From: Mesorhabditis belari | Taxonomy: Eukaryota; Nematoda; Chromadorea; Rhabditida; Rhabditidae | DNA: 64,000 nucleotides | Direction: 5' to 3' | Assembly: GCA_958450365.1 (NCBI GenBank) | Contig: CAUEEP010000760.1 | Location: 2,923,462-2,987,461, forward strand | Notes under the pieces: model-generated | Database searches by the model: none | What the model was told of the DNA's origin: nothing | The model's input: only the letters and a program-made list of their open reading frames with translations | Translations under genes and position numbers: made by a program | Shown here: positions 14,301 to 25,261 of the stretch, piece by piece | How positions within the stretch are numbered: position 1 is the stretch's first letter | Layout of the letters: each line of letters begins with the position of its first letter

Positions 14301-16043
14301 TTCAGAGCATTGGCCGATGAAGAGTCTTCATCTAGTGACTCCGAGCTATCCAATGATGGTGATTCTTCCAGCTCTGAACTCTCCGACAAGATTTTGACGA
14401 AAAGAGTAAGTCTGGACTTTAAAGAATCATGTGTAGCTGGGCATTTTACTTTAAACTCAGCAATCAATTGAAACTGTTTAGTCAAATCAGCCAAAAGAGG
14501 TCTCAATCATTGCACCAGCCACAAATGGACCGGCCACCCTTTTGACAATCGAGAGCGGACCTCCTCCACCAAAGCCAATTTTGAAGAAAAGTGAGATTGC
14601 TAAAAGTTGAACTCAAAATTTAACAAGTGTATTTACAGATCTCCCACAAACAATCACGCAATCAGCGAGAGGAATGAGGACTTCAATGGGAGGATTCACG
14701 CACAGTCGAGTCCCAGCTAGCAATGCAACTGGATTGAGGTAGAAGAGCCGAAATACTAACAATAAGCTTGAAACTTTTGTAGTTAAACCGCTAATTGCAT
14801 TTTTCAGATATGTGGCCCTTCGTGAGCCAATGTTCCGAACTCTTCAAACCAAAGTCCCATCAGCGCCGACTCTTTTCGTGAAGAAAAAGAAGAAGAGAAC
14901 GTTGAGAGAAGTGCTACATTTGAAACAGGTCTGAAGTTTTAACATTTCCGTAAAAACAACAAATTTAAGCTCATTTCAACGGTAAAGGATACATCTTTGG
15001 AGTACTGGAGACTGGCCACCGATCTCCGTTTCACTGCCTACAACATCTCGATCTTCTTGTTGTACATGTTCTATGACATTCCCTATGTGAACTGGCCTGA
15101 ATTCACGAATGAACACCTAGGAGTACCGCTGAATGAGGTTTAAAAAAGTAAAAAACTTGAAAATTGAAGAATCTAGACTTCTTGGCTTGTCTCCGGCATT
15201 GGACTTTTCAATCTCATCTCAATGGTCATTTGTGGGATTGTTTGTGACACACCATGGGCTAGAAAGGTTTGCGAAAACATTGGGAACATAAACTTACAGA
15301 TATTCAACTATACAATCAAACTTTAGAACCTCTTCATGATGTATGGTGTGATGATCAGTCTATGTGGTGGATGTCTTGTGGCTTCAACACTTGTCACAAC
15401 CTATATGGGAATGCTGGTTAGTCAAGAAGAACTTTCTCGCTGATCATATTTACTCATTCAGGTAACTTCATTGCTCTATGGTTTCTTTATTGCCGCCAAT
15501 TACGTCTTGGCTTCTGTTCTCCTCTGCGAACTTCTTCATGTCTCCGATTTTCAAAATGGTTACGGATTTTTGTCGATGGCGCAAGGACTTGGAAACTTGA
15601 TTGGTCCAGCGCTAGTTGGTAAGTGGAAGAGAAAAGACATCTTTTTGTAATAATAGTTTTATAGTCTTACAGCTCTGTTATTTCAAGCTATTTTAGGATG
15701 GGTTCGAGATATCTCACAAAGCTACCAATATATGTTCCTTGTCGGTGCAGTGGGCATGATTCTATCAGGAGTGATTGTGGCGGCCATTCATTTCACGTTG
15801 GAAGATGATGACGAAAGTAGCAGTGAAGGGAACTCAGCTACCACGTAAGTGGAAACGATTTAACGATAAAGAAAAGCTAAAAGAGATGGTAAAAAGCTTG
15901 GTAAAGCAATATAGTTTAAAACTTACGATTATTCATAGCCGATTAAACTGGTTAATAATTTCAGAAAAAAGGCTTCAAAGAAATCCTCTGTGGTCGATTC
16001 TCCTGTCACCGAACAATTGCTATCAAAGAATGGTCATTTCTAA
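11317..16043 (+). CDS. SLC16-type (monocarboxylate transporter-like) MFS protein, 21 exons
   Basis: Exons: 11317-11397, 11516-11600, 11682-11759, 12111-12196, 12236-12345, 12429-12535, 12573-12712, 12793-13008, 13633-13740, 13892-14038, 14106-14209, 14306-14406, 14498-14590, 14639-14738, 14808-14928, 14988-15137, 15177-15266, 15327-15416, 15462-15618, 15697-15844, 15965-16043. They give about 796 aa. The start of the membrane region carries the SLC16 signature DGGYGWV, followed by SFSFGIIFPDIQ and a FYLAIPLLAGPIAGTLTD transmembrane pair. Six helices are encoded up to about residue 290. A long Ser-rich cytosolic loop (residues about 300-570) is followed by six more helices (IGLFNLISMVICGIVCD, GLGNLIGPALVGWVRD). 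The family moves lactate, pyruvate, amino acids or related solutes across the plasma membrane; the substrate here is unknown. The ATG lies directly after TTTAG, a likely trans-splice acceptor. The acceptor of exon 13 (14498, or 14482) is the only weak junction. Confidence 0.9.
11783..12038. mobile_element. TA-flanked MITE in SLC16-like intron 3
   Basis: CAGGGTGACCAGAAACAACC at the left is mirrored at the right (GGTTATTTCTGGTCACCCTG), with TA on both flanks. The 256-base element has no open frame. The CAGGGTG tip resembles that of the Tc1-like element at 3554. Confidence 0.88.
13042..13257 (-). mobile_element. Mini-mariner remnant in SLC16-like intron 8
   Basis: Ends TTAGGTTGTCCAATAAGTAA and its inverse, with TA duplications at 13040-13041 and 13258-13259. 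On the minus strand the interior still encodes a mariner transposase tail, YYDGLHSLLGRWRNVVDCCG then EYID, ending near 13117. Only 216 bases remain of about 1.3 kb. Confidence 0.85.
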
Positions 16044-16599
16044 CTTTTTTTCTTGATTTTTCTACTTGATTTGCGTTAGATTTTATTAATTCTTTCACTC
16101 TTTAAGATTTTCTTTTTTGCTCTATATTATTAGGTTTTCAAATGATGGGTTTGTCGTGGCTTTACCATGTGCATTTTAGCCATTTTCTTGTGATATTCAA
16201 TCATATTACTCCAGTTTTTTTGATATTTTTTGGTTTTAACGAACTGGTTTGAAAGGAGACGAGTGCAAATTTTGTGAGTCTATTCGATTTTCGCCATTGT
16301 TTTACATTCCCTAATTGTGTTTTCATTGATTTAATAGATTTATTTAAAAGTTCTTTGTTTATTGGTTGATTGATTGATTTAATTAATAGATTTATGAATA
16401 CATTGAGTAAAGTAAGTAAAGGATTTATGACTGGTCAAGTGAAAAGCAAAAAAAATCATCAAAACAACCCATATTTTCATGCAAGAATATGAAGAGAATG
16501 ATCACAGGAAAGTGTTAAGAAAATTTTGAGAGAAATTTTAATCACAGAAATTAAAATGATGACATTTGACAGAGTAGTTTTTCTTTTGTATAGAACGAA

Positions 16600-19500
16600 T
16601 TAAAAGGCCTCTTTGATTTGATTAAATGGACGGACAGCCAAATCAACGGGAAGAGTCACATTGTATTGATGAAGACTCTCGAGTAAAGTGTACAATTCTT
16701 CACAACCTGAAAATTCTTTTCCATTTTGCATTCCAAATGAAGTTAGGTGCCTTGACAGTAAATCTAATATGCTAATTAATAACTTTCGCTGCCTATTTAC
16801 TGCTTCTCTCACAATGAAACTCGATTTTAACTATCACTCACCAGTTCTCGCCACGTATGACCAAGAATAGAAGCAATTATCAACAACATTTCTTGTTCTG
16901 AAGATGATTCTCAACCATGCCGGCAATCTCTTTTCATTGAGTGCCGCGGAAACAAAAGCTTTCCATTGAGCATCACGAGATCTTCTTAAACGAGCATGAG
17001 AAGAGACAATGTTTTCGATGGTTGTCAGAAGAGCCTAAAAGTTGAAATGTTGGACAAAAAGCATTAAATCGACTCCGGAAATCTACTTTTTCTTGCCAAA
17101 TCCTTCACTTCTTTATTACTAATAGACGTAGAACCACGGCTACCACTATTTTATTTCAATTTCAGATTTTCAAGTAGATCGGGAGCTCACGGTTCTGAAA
17201 ATCCCGATATTTCCTTTTTTCTTTCCTTCTTTCTTTCTGTCTTTCTTTCTTTCTTTCTTTCTTCCTTTCTTCTTCCACCTTATTTTCCCTTTTTCTCTTG
17301 GCAAGTTTTGGTACTGGATAGCTCAGTGGTTTAGAGCAATTGCGAGCAAAGCAATGGGGATTGAACCCTAGAACTGAGCAGGTCAAGGTCTAGGCTTCAA
17401 TCCCCTCGGAAATCTACTTTTACTTGCCAAATCGCTAAATCACCAACTTGTCAAATCCCCTTCACTTCTTTATTAAATTACAAGAAAAGACTTGGATAGT
17501 GATAATTCCTTATTTTTCAATAGAACTTACTTGTTTCGAAGTAATCGTCCTTCCAGCTACATTCTCGAGAGCGAACGATTGACTGAGATGTCTCACTGGG
17601 GCATCGGTTGTATCTCTCCCACTTCTCGACTCATAGAAATATATAATCACATCCCAAATATGATGTAAAGGTTTTGTTTTCGCAGTTGTTGAACCTAAAT
17701 CGTTTTTAGAAAATACATTTATTCACACGAATAATTTGGTATAAACAATACACAATTCCTAAACCCTAAATGTAGAGAAGAAAAAAATCCGGGATAAAAA
17801 CCCGATAATCTAGCCGGCGGGATTGAACCCTTGATCTCTCGACTATCTCCCGACTAAGATACAGGGTTCTTAGCCAGTTGATCCCTTGATCTCTCGACCA
17901 CCTCCAGACTAAGATACAGGGCTCTTAGCCAGTTGGCCATGGCAGCCAAGCGACCTATGTATCTTAAAGATTACTTACTCTTTTGTGCTCTTGCACTGAA
18001 GCATCCAAATCCAGTGAACGAATTTAGAGTGACGACTTCATCGAGCAAACCATGCTCTAATAGAGCTTTCAATGAAGGGCAAAGTTGTTTCCGGACAATT
18101 GTTGTTATTTCTTCTTCGCTTTTTTCAAACACATCCTAATAAAGTTTGTTTTAATCAAGAAATCACTCCCTCACATCATTCAGCGTATCTGTGCTCGTTC
18201 TTCCATTTGATGAAACACCACTATCATAATCAACATAAAGGAGAGTGTACTTGCTGAGGATTTGAAGAGTTTCATCGACAGCTAACTGCAGTCGAGCACG
18301 TTCATCACTAAATAGGTTTGAGAGTGGTAAAGCTATACTTACGCTGATTTAGATCTGCGTAAGATCTAGGTCAGCGTTCGCCTGTCATTCATCTACTAAC
18401 ACCTTTTAATTCCTACCCGTAATGATTTCCTTTATTCGTCGTCTTGAGCTGATTCTTCTGAAATCTCCGACTTGAACATCCAATCAATCCAGTGAGCGCA
18501 TTCCCGTTCGTTTTCTTTTTCAAAGATGCAAGATTTGTTGAAGTCAAGGCCTGAACGGTGCTTATCGATGCTTATCGATGCTTATCGATATTATCCATAC
18601 TATCGATACAAACGGTAAGCTCATGTTTGCCCGTTCAGATCTCGGTTTCTAGAACAACTATCAATCTGCAAATTGTTTCATTGGAAAGCCAAGAATGTTA
18701 GCTTTTGCTTGCTATCTCACACATAGCAAATTCTCATAGGTGAGTGCCTTAAAAAGCTTATAAATACTTATCGATAAGCTCGTCGATAATCGATTTCGAT
18801 AAGTATCGATAAGGTTTATGACGTGCTTACTCATTAAAAGTCGCTATGTATAAAATAGCAATCAAAAGCTGACATTCTTGACTTTCAGGATTTATGATTA
18901 ACAGTCAGGATTCGCAGTCGGGATTCGCCTTTGTTAACAGTCAAGATTTGCATTGGAAAGCAAATTGTTTCATTAGAATCCTGACTGCGAATTCTGACTC
19001 TAAAGAAAGCCTGACGGCAAATCCTGAATGCTTCCCAATAAAACAATTTTCAAATTGGTAGCTGTTCTAGAAACTGAGATCTGAAAGGTCAAACATGAGC
19101 ATGCCTTTTTTATCGATAATATCGATAAGCAAGTCGACAGAACAGCAAGTTTAAGTCTGTCATTAATATTACTAAAATCATGATCAACACTGAACTAAAG
19201 CCTAAGCCTAAGCCTGAGCCTGAGCCTAAGCCTAAGCCTAAGCCTAAGCTTAAGCCTGAGCCTGAGCCAGCCTAAGCCTGAGCCAGCCTGAGCCTAAGCC
19301 TAAGCCTAAGCCTAAGCTTAAGCCTGAGCCTGAGCCAGCCTAAGCCTGAGCCAGCCTGAGCCTAAGCCTAAGCCTAAGCCTAAGCTTAAGCCTGAGCCTG
19401 AGCCAGCCTAAGCTTAAGGCAGCCTGAGCTAAGACTCTAGGCCACTCTAGAATCTTCTCAATTCTTTAGCTTTTAACTTTATGTTTTGCAGATACAATAC

Positions 19501-22500
19501 TTTAAAACCAAAACTTACCTTAACAGTCGGTTGATCTTCAATCGAATTGTTCTCTTGTTGGAGAAAGTTCACAAATCTCTCCAAATCCACAATTTGTGTC
19601 TGCAGTTGTTCGACGAGTTGCTCTTTTTCTTTAAATGGATTTACCAGCTAAATTTTTCTTATATTTTTCACCAAACTCATCAGTACCTCTTTAATTGCGT
19701 CTTCGACTTGCTTTTGTAAATCCGATTCACTCATTTTGTCCACTTGTAAGTTCAAGTTGATCTTTTCTTGAAGTTTTTCGAGAACTGCTTTCTAAAAACA
19801 GAATATTTATCTATAATCTAATGTAATATACTAATATAATAATATCTAAATGATAATATTCGGGTTTTTCTTTAGCTTCACTTGTTTCTGAATGATCATC
19901 GTGCTTGGGATATCTCCATCTCCATTTTCGTATGCAATCTTCTCAAGGTCCTCGATTTGTTCTCTCAATTGGTTCACAAGCTCTTTTTGTCGTTCCTGAA
20001 ATTTGAAATTTGGTTTAGAGGCTGTCTAAAGTTGTCTAAAGCTGTCTAAAGCTATTCATTTTATAAGAAAATCTCAAATCTCAAAGTCTCAAAGTCGCAC
20101 TTTCTGTTTGAATCGAATCTCATCATCATCAATACTTTCACTTCTCATTCTTCTCAACTCCGAGATATCAGCACAACCTTTGAAAGCAAATTCGTGCAAA
20201 TCTTTCAAAAGTTTCTGAAATTTACATAATTCTATGCAGATCTTTATTTAAAAAAACTTCTTTATCTCCAGGTCCAGCTTCAGCTATTTGCTTCAATCGA
20301 AATTGTACTTGCGCGAATTGACTTGACAGGGAGAAAAGAGAATTATTCAATCTCTCTTGTTCTTCTTCCATTTCTAACAATTTGATGTTGTCGATTACAC
20401 TAAAATGGAAATATTATTGGGTTGGTGAATTGAAAACTGCGGGCTATTGTAATATGTGACAGTTTGAGCACTTTCTTCAAAAGAAACCCATTTTGGTATC
20501 AATGGAAAAGTTGTAGAGAATCAAAAATCAAGCTTATATCCAAATTTTCAGAACGATTCAAAAACTGGTTTTCAAGAAATGCCAAATTTACGAATTTTTA
20601 CAAAACTTGCACTTTAAGCGAAACTACTAAGTGTATCTTTTTGGAAATTTGGCTATAAGCCTAATTTTTGATTCTCTACAACTTTTCCATTGACACCAAA
20701 ATGGGTTTCTTTTGAAGAAAGTGCTCAAACTGGGCTGACAGCTGGCATCTCCAGCCCTCCATTTTTGAGTCTCACACTTGTCTCACCCACAAACCAAAAT
20801 CCTACTACGAAAGAGGAATCCGCAAATTGCCTGTAAAATGGGCAGAAGTCGTCAATAATAATGGAAATTATTTGGAATGAATTCATGGTTTTATGTTGAA
20901 TAAATTTTAGTTCAAAGTCCCGCAGTTTTCAATTCACCAACCTAATAGATTAATTTAATCTTCAAAGCGTTTACCTATTTGTTGGAGTGTCATCATTGCT
21001 CGACAATCTCGCCGATCTCCATTCGGCGTCAGAGAACGGGTCTGTAAGATTCAATATCAATTCCTCCTCGACTACCAATGTAAAAGCTGTGTTTTAGAGG
21101 TTAAATTTCCGTTTTAAAACCCTTTCACCAGTTTCTGCTACTTACCAGCTACTTACCCGTTTCTGTACTGACTAGCCGCTCTCTTTTACTGCCATTTTCC
21201 TCAATTCTTTGTTTCGTTTCATCGAAATCAAAGAAATTGCCGTCGGAAATCTCGTGCATCATTTTTTCCACAAGATCATCGCACTGAATAGCGCAATTGT
21301 GATAAATTTTAAAGAAATTCAAAGAATTCAAAGAATTCAAGGAATCTAAATTGAATTCCAAAGAAATTAAAGACATTCAAGAAATCTAAGTACAACTGCA
21401 ATTGTAAAAGTTTAAAGAAAACCTATAGAAGTTCAAGGAATCAACTTCTATAGGTTTTCTAATCAACTAAAATATTCTATTGTGAAAATCAAACGTGTAG
21501 AATCAAACGAATCGAAAAGGGTGACGTGTTTTTGAGAAGACGTCAGTTGAAAGAAGGAATTGAAGGAAAAGAGCCGAATGGCTGAATGGGGAATGGGAAG
21601 AGAGCGTTTCTATTTCTCTTTCTCTTTCTCTTTCTCTCATCTATCCCCTCTTTTCCTTTCTTCCGTAAAAGGCCTCAAGGCAAGGCCCCATCCATCGATC
21701 CATTCCCCCTTTCTGTCCGCTATCCAGGCCTTTCTTTGCTCTTTTTAGTCTCTTTTCTCTTTCCTTTTGAGAAGAATTTTGAAATTTCAACACTGACAAA
21801 CTGCAATTAAGCCTCTTTGAATGGACCGCTTACTCCCACATTGTAAGTACCAATGTCTTCCTGTTTTGAAATAAGCTAAAAGAAAAGTGCTTATAGATGC
21901 TAAAGCTAACTATAAGCACAACCTAACTATTAGGTTGATGCATAAGTCTTTTTGTTCCTTTTCGTCTGCCGTTTCAAGCCAACAAATGCACCAATTAAAC
22001 TACGGTTGATTTCATTAGAAAAACCAATTAATTTTCTGCAAAATAACATTAAAACGGGTTTAAAAATATTTTATGCCTGGATTTTCCTGAGAGTATGAAG
22101 TCGGGTAGTCAAAAAGGGCTAACTCGATGATGCGGTTTAGACAACTTAGCTAAAGAAAACCTATCTTCGTGTCAATAGATAAAAGATAGAGAAAAAAAAG
22201 TTTGATATTTCGCCAAAATTTCAGAGAAATTCATTCAGCCAATTTTTCCGTAGAGTTTTTTATAGATTTTTGACGAAAAAGGCGTTTTTCACTCTCGAAT
22301 TTGCTTGAAAGTGAACCGAAATTGATTTAAAAAGATGCAAATTGAACAAAAAAAACACTTTTTTTTTATAGAGCAAACTATAGATTAATTGGTGAATTTG
22401 TTACTTTTTAACAGAAGTACGAAAAAAACGAAAAGACTTTTGCCTCAACCTAACTATTAGGTTGAGGAAAAAGTAATTTCGGTTTTAAATTCCCGTTGTT

Positions 22501-22714
22501 AGCGATTTTAAACTTTAGTTCATAGAGCTTTTTAAACAAGTTTCTACACAAACAAGTTAGTTAGTCACTTTAAAAATAAGCTTATCATTATCAGCTGATT
22601 AAAAACGAAATCAAAGTCACTCACCGATGGTAGAACTCCTAGCAACTGTTTGAGCATGAGCGGCGACGGCGCCACAGTGATTGTGTGACGGCGGAGGGAG
22701 TTCTGCTCCATCAT
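16600..22714 (-). CDS. RUNDC1: RUNDC1 orthologue: coiled-coil and RUN-domain protein, 14 exons
   Basis: Exons from the 5' end: 22714-22625, 21283-21157, 21086-20975, 20399-20258, 20214-20101, 19995-19882, 19791-19687, 19647-19519, 18365-18343, 18307-18175, 18135-17979, 17694-17531, 17034-16842, 16706-16600, giving 569 aa (human RUNDC1 is of similar size). Residues about 110-310 form a coiled coil with the family hallmarks LSSQFAQVQFRLKQIAEAGP, LLKDLHEFAFKGC and VNPFKEKEQLVEQL. Residues about 320-565 form the RUN domain, which ends NVTLPVDLAVRPFNQIKEAF. RUN domains bind small GTPases or their regulators; RUNDC1's exact role is not settled. The 23-base exon 9 is needed to keep phase. The ATG lies shortly after ATTTCAG, a candidate trans-splice site. 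The gene is convergent with the SLC16-like gene, 556 bases away. Confidence 0.92.
17218..17275 (+). repeat. (TTTC)n microsatellite in RUNDC1 intron 12
   Basis: A run of TTTCTTTC with minor variants in the intron between 17034 and 17531. Confidence 0.9.
17303..17402 (+). repeat. tRNA-derived SINE-like unit
   Basis: GGATAGCTCAGTGGTTTAGA is a close A-box/D-arm match, followed by GGGATTGAACCC and GGCTTCAATCCCC T-arm-like segments. The spacing and stems do not form a functional tRNA. It lies in RUNDC1 intron 12. Confidence 0.55.
17795..17945 (-). repeat. tRNA-derived SINE-like unit, tandem halves
   Basis: GGCGGGATTGAACCCTTGAT is an inverted B box. TCTCGACTATCTCCCGACTA, AGATACAGGGTTCTTAGCCA and the repeat of both within 60 bases show a tandem tRNA-like body. 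The same AAGAGCC...GGTTCAATCCC layout recurs at 29738, 54540 and 54870. Confidence 0.55.
18425..18560 (-). other. Isolated exon-like fragment in RUNDC1 intron 8
   Basis: After a GTTCAG acceptor the minus strand reads LDFNKSCIFEKENERECAHW then IDWMFKSEISEESAQDDE and TAA. It is flanked by a fold-back repeat. It could be an alternative terminal exon of RUNDC1, or a fragment of another gene carried by the repeat. No family was recognised. Confidence 0.22.
18575..19130. mobile_element. Fold-back element with ATCGATAAG-rich ends
   Basis: The left part (CTTATCGATGCTTATCGATG, CATGTTTGCCCGTTCAGATC, TCTAGAACAACTATCAATCT) is mirrored at 19025-19130 (TAGCTGTTCTAGAAACTGAG, GTCAAACATGAGCATGC, TATCGATAAGC). 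The interior has further short inverted and direct copies around GCAGTCAGGATTCG. It lies in RUNDC1 intron 8. Confidence 0.7.
19198..19432 (+). repeat. Interstitial telomere-like GCCTAA/GCCTGA array
   Basis: The stretch is built from GCCTAA hexamers, the complement of the nematode telomere repeat TTAGGC, mixed with GCCTGA, GCTTAA and GCCAGCCTAA variants. The variants recur in the same order, making a higher-order unit of roughly 70 bases present about three times. It lies in RUNDC1 intron 8, far from any chromosome end visible here. Confidence 0.85.
20417..20945. mobile_element. MITE family A, copy 1 (RUNDC1 intron 3)
   Basis: Ends TTGGGTTGGTGAATTGAAAA and the inverse. The arms also mirror internally (CTTCTTCAAAAGAAACCCAT; AAAAGTTGTAGAGAATCAAA). 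Other copies lie at 35882, 46671 and 63406. The tips resemble mariner ends, and insertion is next to TA. Confidence 0.85.
21560..21790. promoter_or_regulatory. G/C-rich purine/pyrimidine island in RUNDC1 intron 1
   Basis: GGGGAATGGGAAG on the left and a long CTTTCTCTTTCTC/CCCCTCTTTTCC tract, then AAGGCCTCAAGGCAAGGCCC, stand out from the A/T-rich surroundings. Similar islands lie near 9480, 26830, 30800 and 41560, mostly close to gene starts. The role is inferred only. Confidence 0.3.
21930..22453. mobile_element. MITE family B, copy 1 (RUNDC1 intron 1)
   Basis: Left end TTAGGTTGATGCATAAGTCT, right end AAAAGACTTTTGCCTCAACC then TAA. A second copy at 45747-46270 matches it almost throughout. 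The right end abuts the mariner beginning at 22457. Confidence 0.85.
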
Positions 22715-24015
22715 ACGACGTCTGAAATGTTTTTGAAGTGTTTAAACTCGAAAAAATCAGCTTAAGCCATAAATATCAAAGTCTTAAGCTCAGGCGATCA
22801 AAGAATCGGTTTTAAATTCCCGTTGTTAGCGATTTTTCTAAAATAGATTTCAGCTAGATACTCTATACTTTCATATTATATTTGACTTTTACAAATTTTT
22901 ACAAATTTAACAATATTTTCAGGTACAAAATGCAAGACGAAAAGTTTCGACTTCGAGCCGCTTTGTGGTATCATTTTAAACAATGGAAATCCGCGTCTGA
23001 ATCGCATCGGACGATCATTGAAGTTTTTGGGGAAGACAGCATTAGCGAAAGACAATGCCAAATATGGTTTCAGCGGTTAAAAGATGGAAATGAAAGTCTC
23101 CAAGACGAGGAACGGTCTGGACGATCCCAGGAGATTTCAGATGAGAATTTGCTTGATGCCATTGAACTCAATCCAACTATTACCACTTGTGAGTTAGCGG
23201 ACACATTTGGGATGAACCAAAAAACAATCGACAACCACTTATATCAATTAGGAAAAACAATTCACTGCGGAATATGGGTTCCTCATGAACTGACTCAAGG
23301 CAACAAAACAATTCGTGTCATCGTTAGCTCTACTCTGCTTCAAAAAGGCAAATCTCATGATTTTTGGGGAAGAATTCTAACATCCGATGAAACATGGATC
23401 AATATGAGAATGTGAAGCGCAAAAATCAGTGGCTTTCTCTTAGTCAACCCCCACAACAAACTTCAAAACCATGGAAAGAAACTTATGCTTTGCTGTTGGT
23501 GAAATACAAAAGGTTTAGAGTATTATGAGTTGTTGAAGTCCGAATGAAACTGTCACCGCTGATCTTTATTCAAAAAAGTTGATGAGATTTAACGAGGGTT
23601 TAAAGAAATTGGGCGTTAAAACATCAGAATTGCTATTTTTGCATGATAATGCAAAACTTCACACTGCAAAAAATCACTCATCAAAAAATCGACGAGCTTG
23701 GTTGGAAACTTCTGCACTACGCACCTTATAGTCCGGACCTGACCCCATCAGATTATTTTTTGTTTCGGTCGTTGAAGAGTTTTCTTATGGGAGAAAAGTT
23801 CGAGAATCATGCACAGATCAAAAAAAGCAGTCGACACTTATTTTGGCTCGAAAACTACCCATTTTTTTGAGGATGGGATCAGGGACTTGTGACGAACATG
23901 AGAACAAGTCATCAATCATAATTGAGAATATCTCATTGATTGATGTGCGTTTGTTTATGTTTTTAGCAATAAACAGTTTTGTGGCAAAAACCGACATTAC
24001 TTTTTCCTCAACTTA
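22457..24015 (+). mobile_element. mariner element enclosing RUNDC1 exon 1
   Basis: The left terminal repeat TTAGGTTGAGGAAAAAGTAA is matched at the right by TTACTTTTTCCTCAACTTAA. A stretch of about 30 bases just inside the left end (22480-22509) is repeated exactly at 22807-22836. Between the two copies lies the RUNDC1 first exon. The transposase reading frame follows the second copy. Confidence 0.8.
22930..23870 (+). pseudogene. Decayed mariner transposase
   Basis: From the ATG at 22930 the frame encodes the N-terminal helix-turn-helix region (FGEDSISERQCQIWFQRLKD, DEERSGRSQEI) and continues to the first catalytic Asp in LTSDETW, then stops at 23413. The second catalytic block (FLHDNAKLH) and the third (YSPDLTPSDYFLF) survive in other frames up to about 23868, so the gene has at least two frameshifts and is inactive. 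The DD34D spacing identifies mariner. Confidence 0.88.
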
Positions 24016-24290
24016 ATATAAGCACAGGCTAACTATAAGCACAGCCTAGCTCTAAGCATAGGCTAACTATAGGCTCAGCCTAACTCTAAGCACAGCCTAA
24101 CTATAAGCTCAGCTTAACTCTAAGCACAGGCTAACTATAAGCTCAGCCTAACTATAAGCTCAGCTTAACTCTAAGCACAGGCTAACTATAAGCTCAGCCT
24201 AACTATAAGCACAGGCTAACTATAGGCTCAGCCTAACTATAAGCTCAGCCTAACTCTAAGCACAGGCTAACTATAAGCTCAGCCTAACTA
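24005..24290 (+). repeat. AGCACAGGCTAACTATA minisatellite
   Basis: Irregular repeats of GGCTAACTATAAGC/CAGCCTAACTCTAAGCACA, with a unit of about 20-24 bases, upstream of RUNDC1. The array resumes at 24601 after a transposon insertion. Confidence 0.85.
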
Positions 24291-24600
24291 CAGTGCGGTG
24301 CAAAAACCAGTCGCCAGGGACAGACATCAAAATATTAAACTGTTATTGTTATAAATAAACCTTGTTATCATAAAAATTGAACAAAAATGCAACAACGACA
24401 CCAAAATTTGGTGCACCGGGTTTATTTTCGTTTTTTGGCTGTTACATTTTCCCTATTCATGCTATGTCGATGATTTTTGGGGTCTAAGGGTTATTTTTGG
24501 CCCTGTATCTAACTACGTTTTCAGTTTTCTTGTCACTGGCACGGGAGCCACAGAAAATTGAAATTTAGGGGGTGGCGTATGGTTTTTTTTTTTTGCACTG
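24291..24600. mobile_element. TA-flanked MITE inside the minisatellite
   Basis: Ends CAGTGCGGTGCAAAAACC and GGTTTTTTTTTTTTGCACTG with TA at 24289-24290 and 24601-24602. The repeat motif CTAACTATAAGCTCAG is split exactly at the TA. There is no coding capacity. Confidence 0.85.
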
Positions 24601-25261
24601 TATAAGCTCAGCTTACTAGTCAACTAGAGAATTCTAATGATGTAGAAAAATTGAGAGTAACTTTCGAGTTAAGGCCACAATATTGCAACACTTTGCCACA
24701 CTTTGCCTCACAATTGCAACACTTTGTCAGAAAAAGTGAAAGCTTTCAATGTTAAAGTTAGCCCCTCATCTCACTCAACTTTTTCCTAAAGTTGATCTGT
24801 TATTTGATGAATCTGTTGAGCCGGGAATTGAAAGAGAAATCCCAAAGGTGAGGGCCAATGAGAGAGGTTTACTGAGAACATACCGAGAAAAGCTTTTACT
24901 TTTTTTTTCTTTTCTTTCTTTCTTTTCTTTTTCTCTAAGATTCTTCCAGCAAGCTCTTTGAGATTTTCCAAGAATTTACACTGATAGATATCGATTGATC
25001 ACTTGAATGTACTCTTGAGTGTATGGATTTTTCATTTTTATCGATTCACATTAAAAAAGTATTTGAGATTTTGAAGCATTATTCATGATTTTATTAGAAA
25101 GGTAACAACATTGAATAGAAATTTGTGGGGAAATAGAAAGTTGGGGGAAATCGAGACTAGGAAAAAGTGGGGGGAAGACTAGTGATTGAGGAAATTGTTA
25201 TTTTTTGACTGAGCGAGGAGTGATGAGAAATGACTACAGTGGAATGAGTGAGGAAGAGGGG

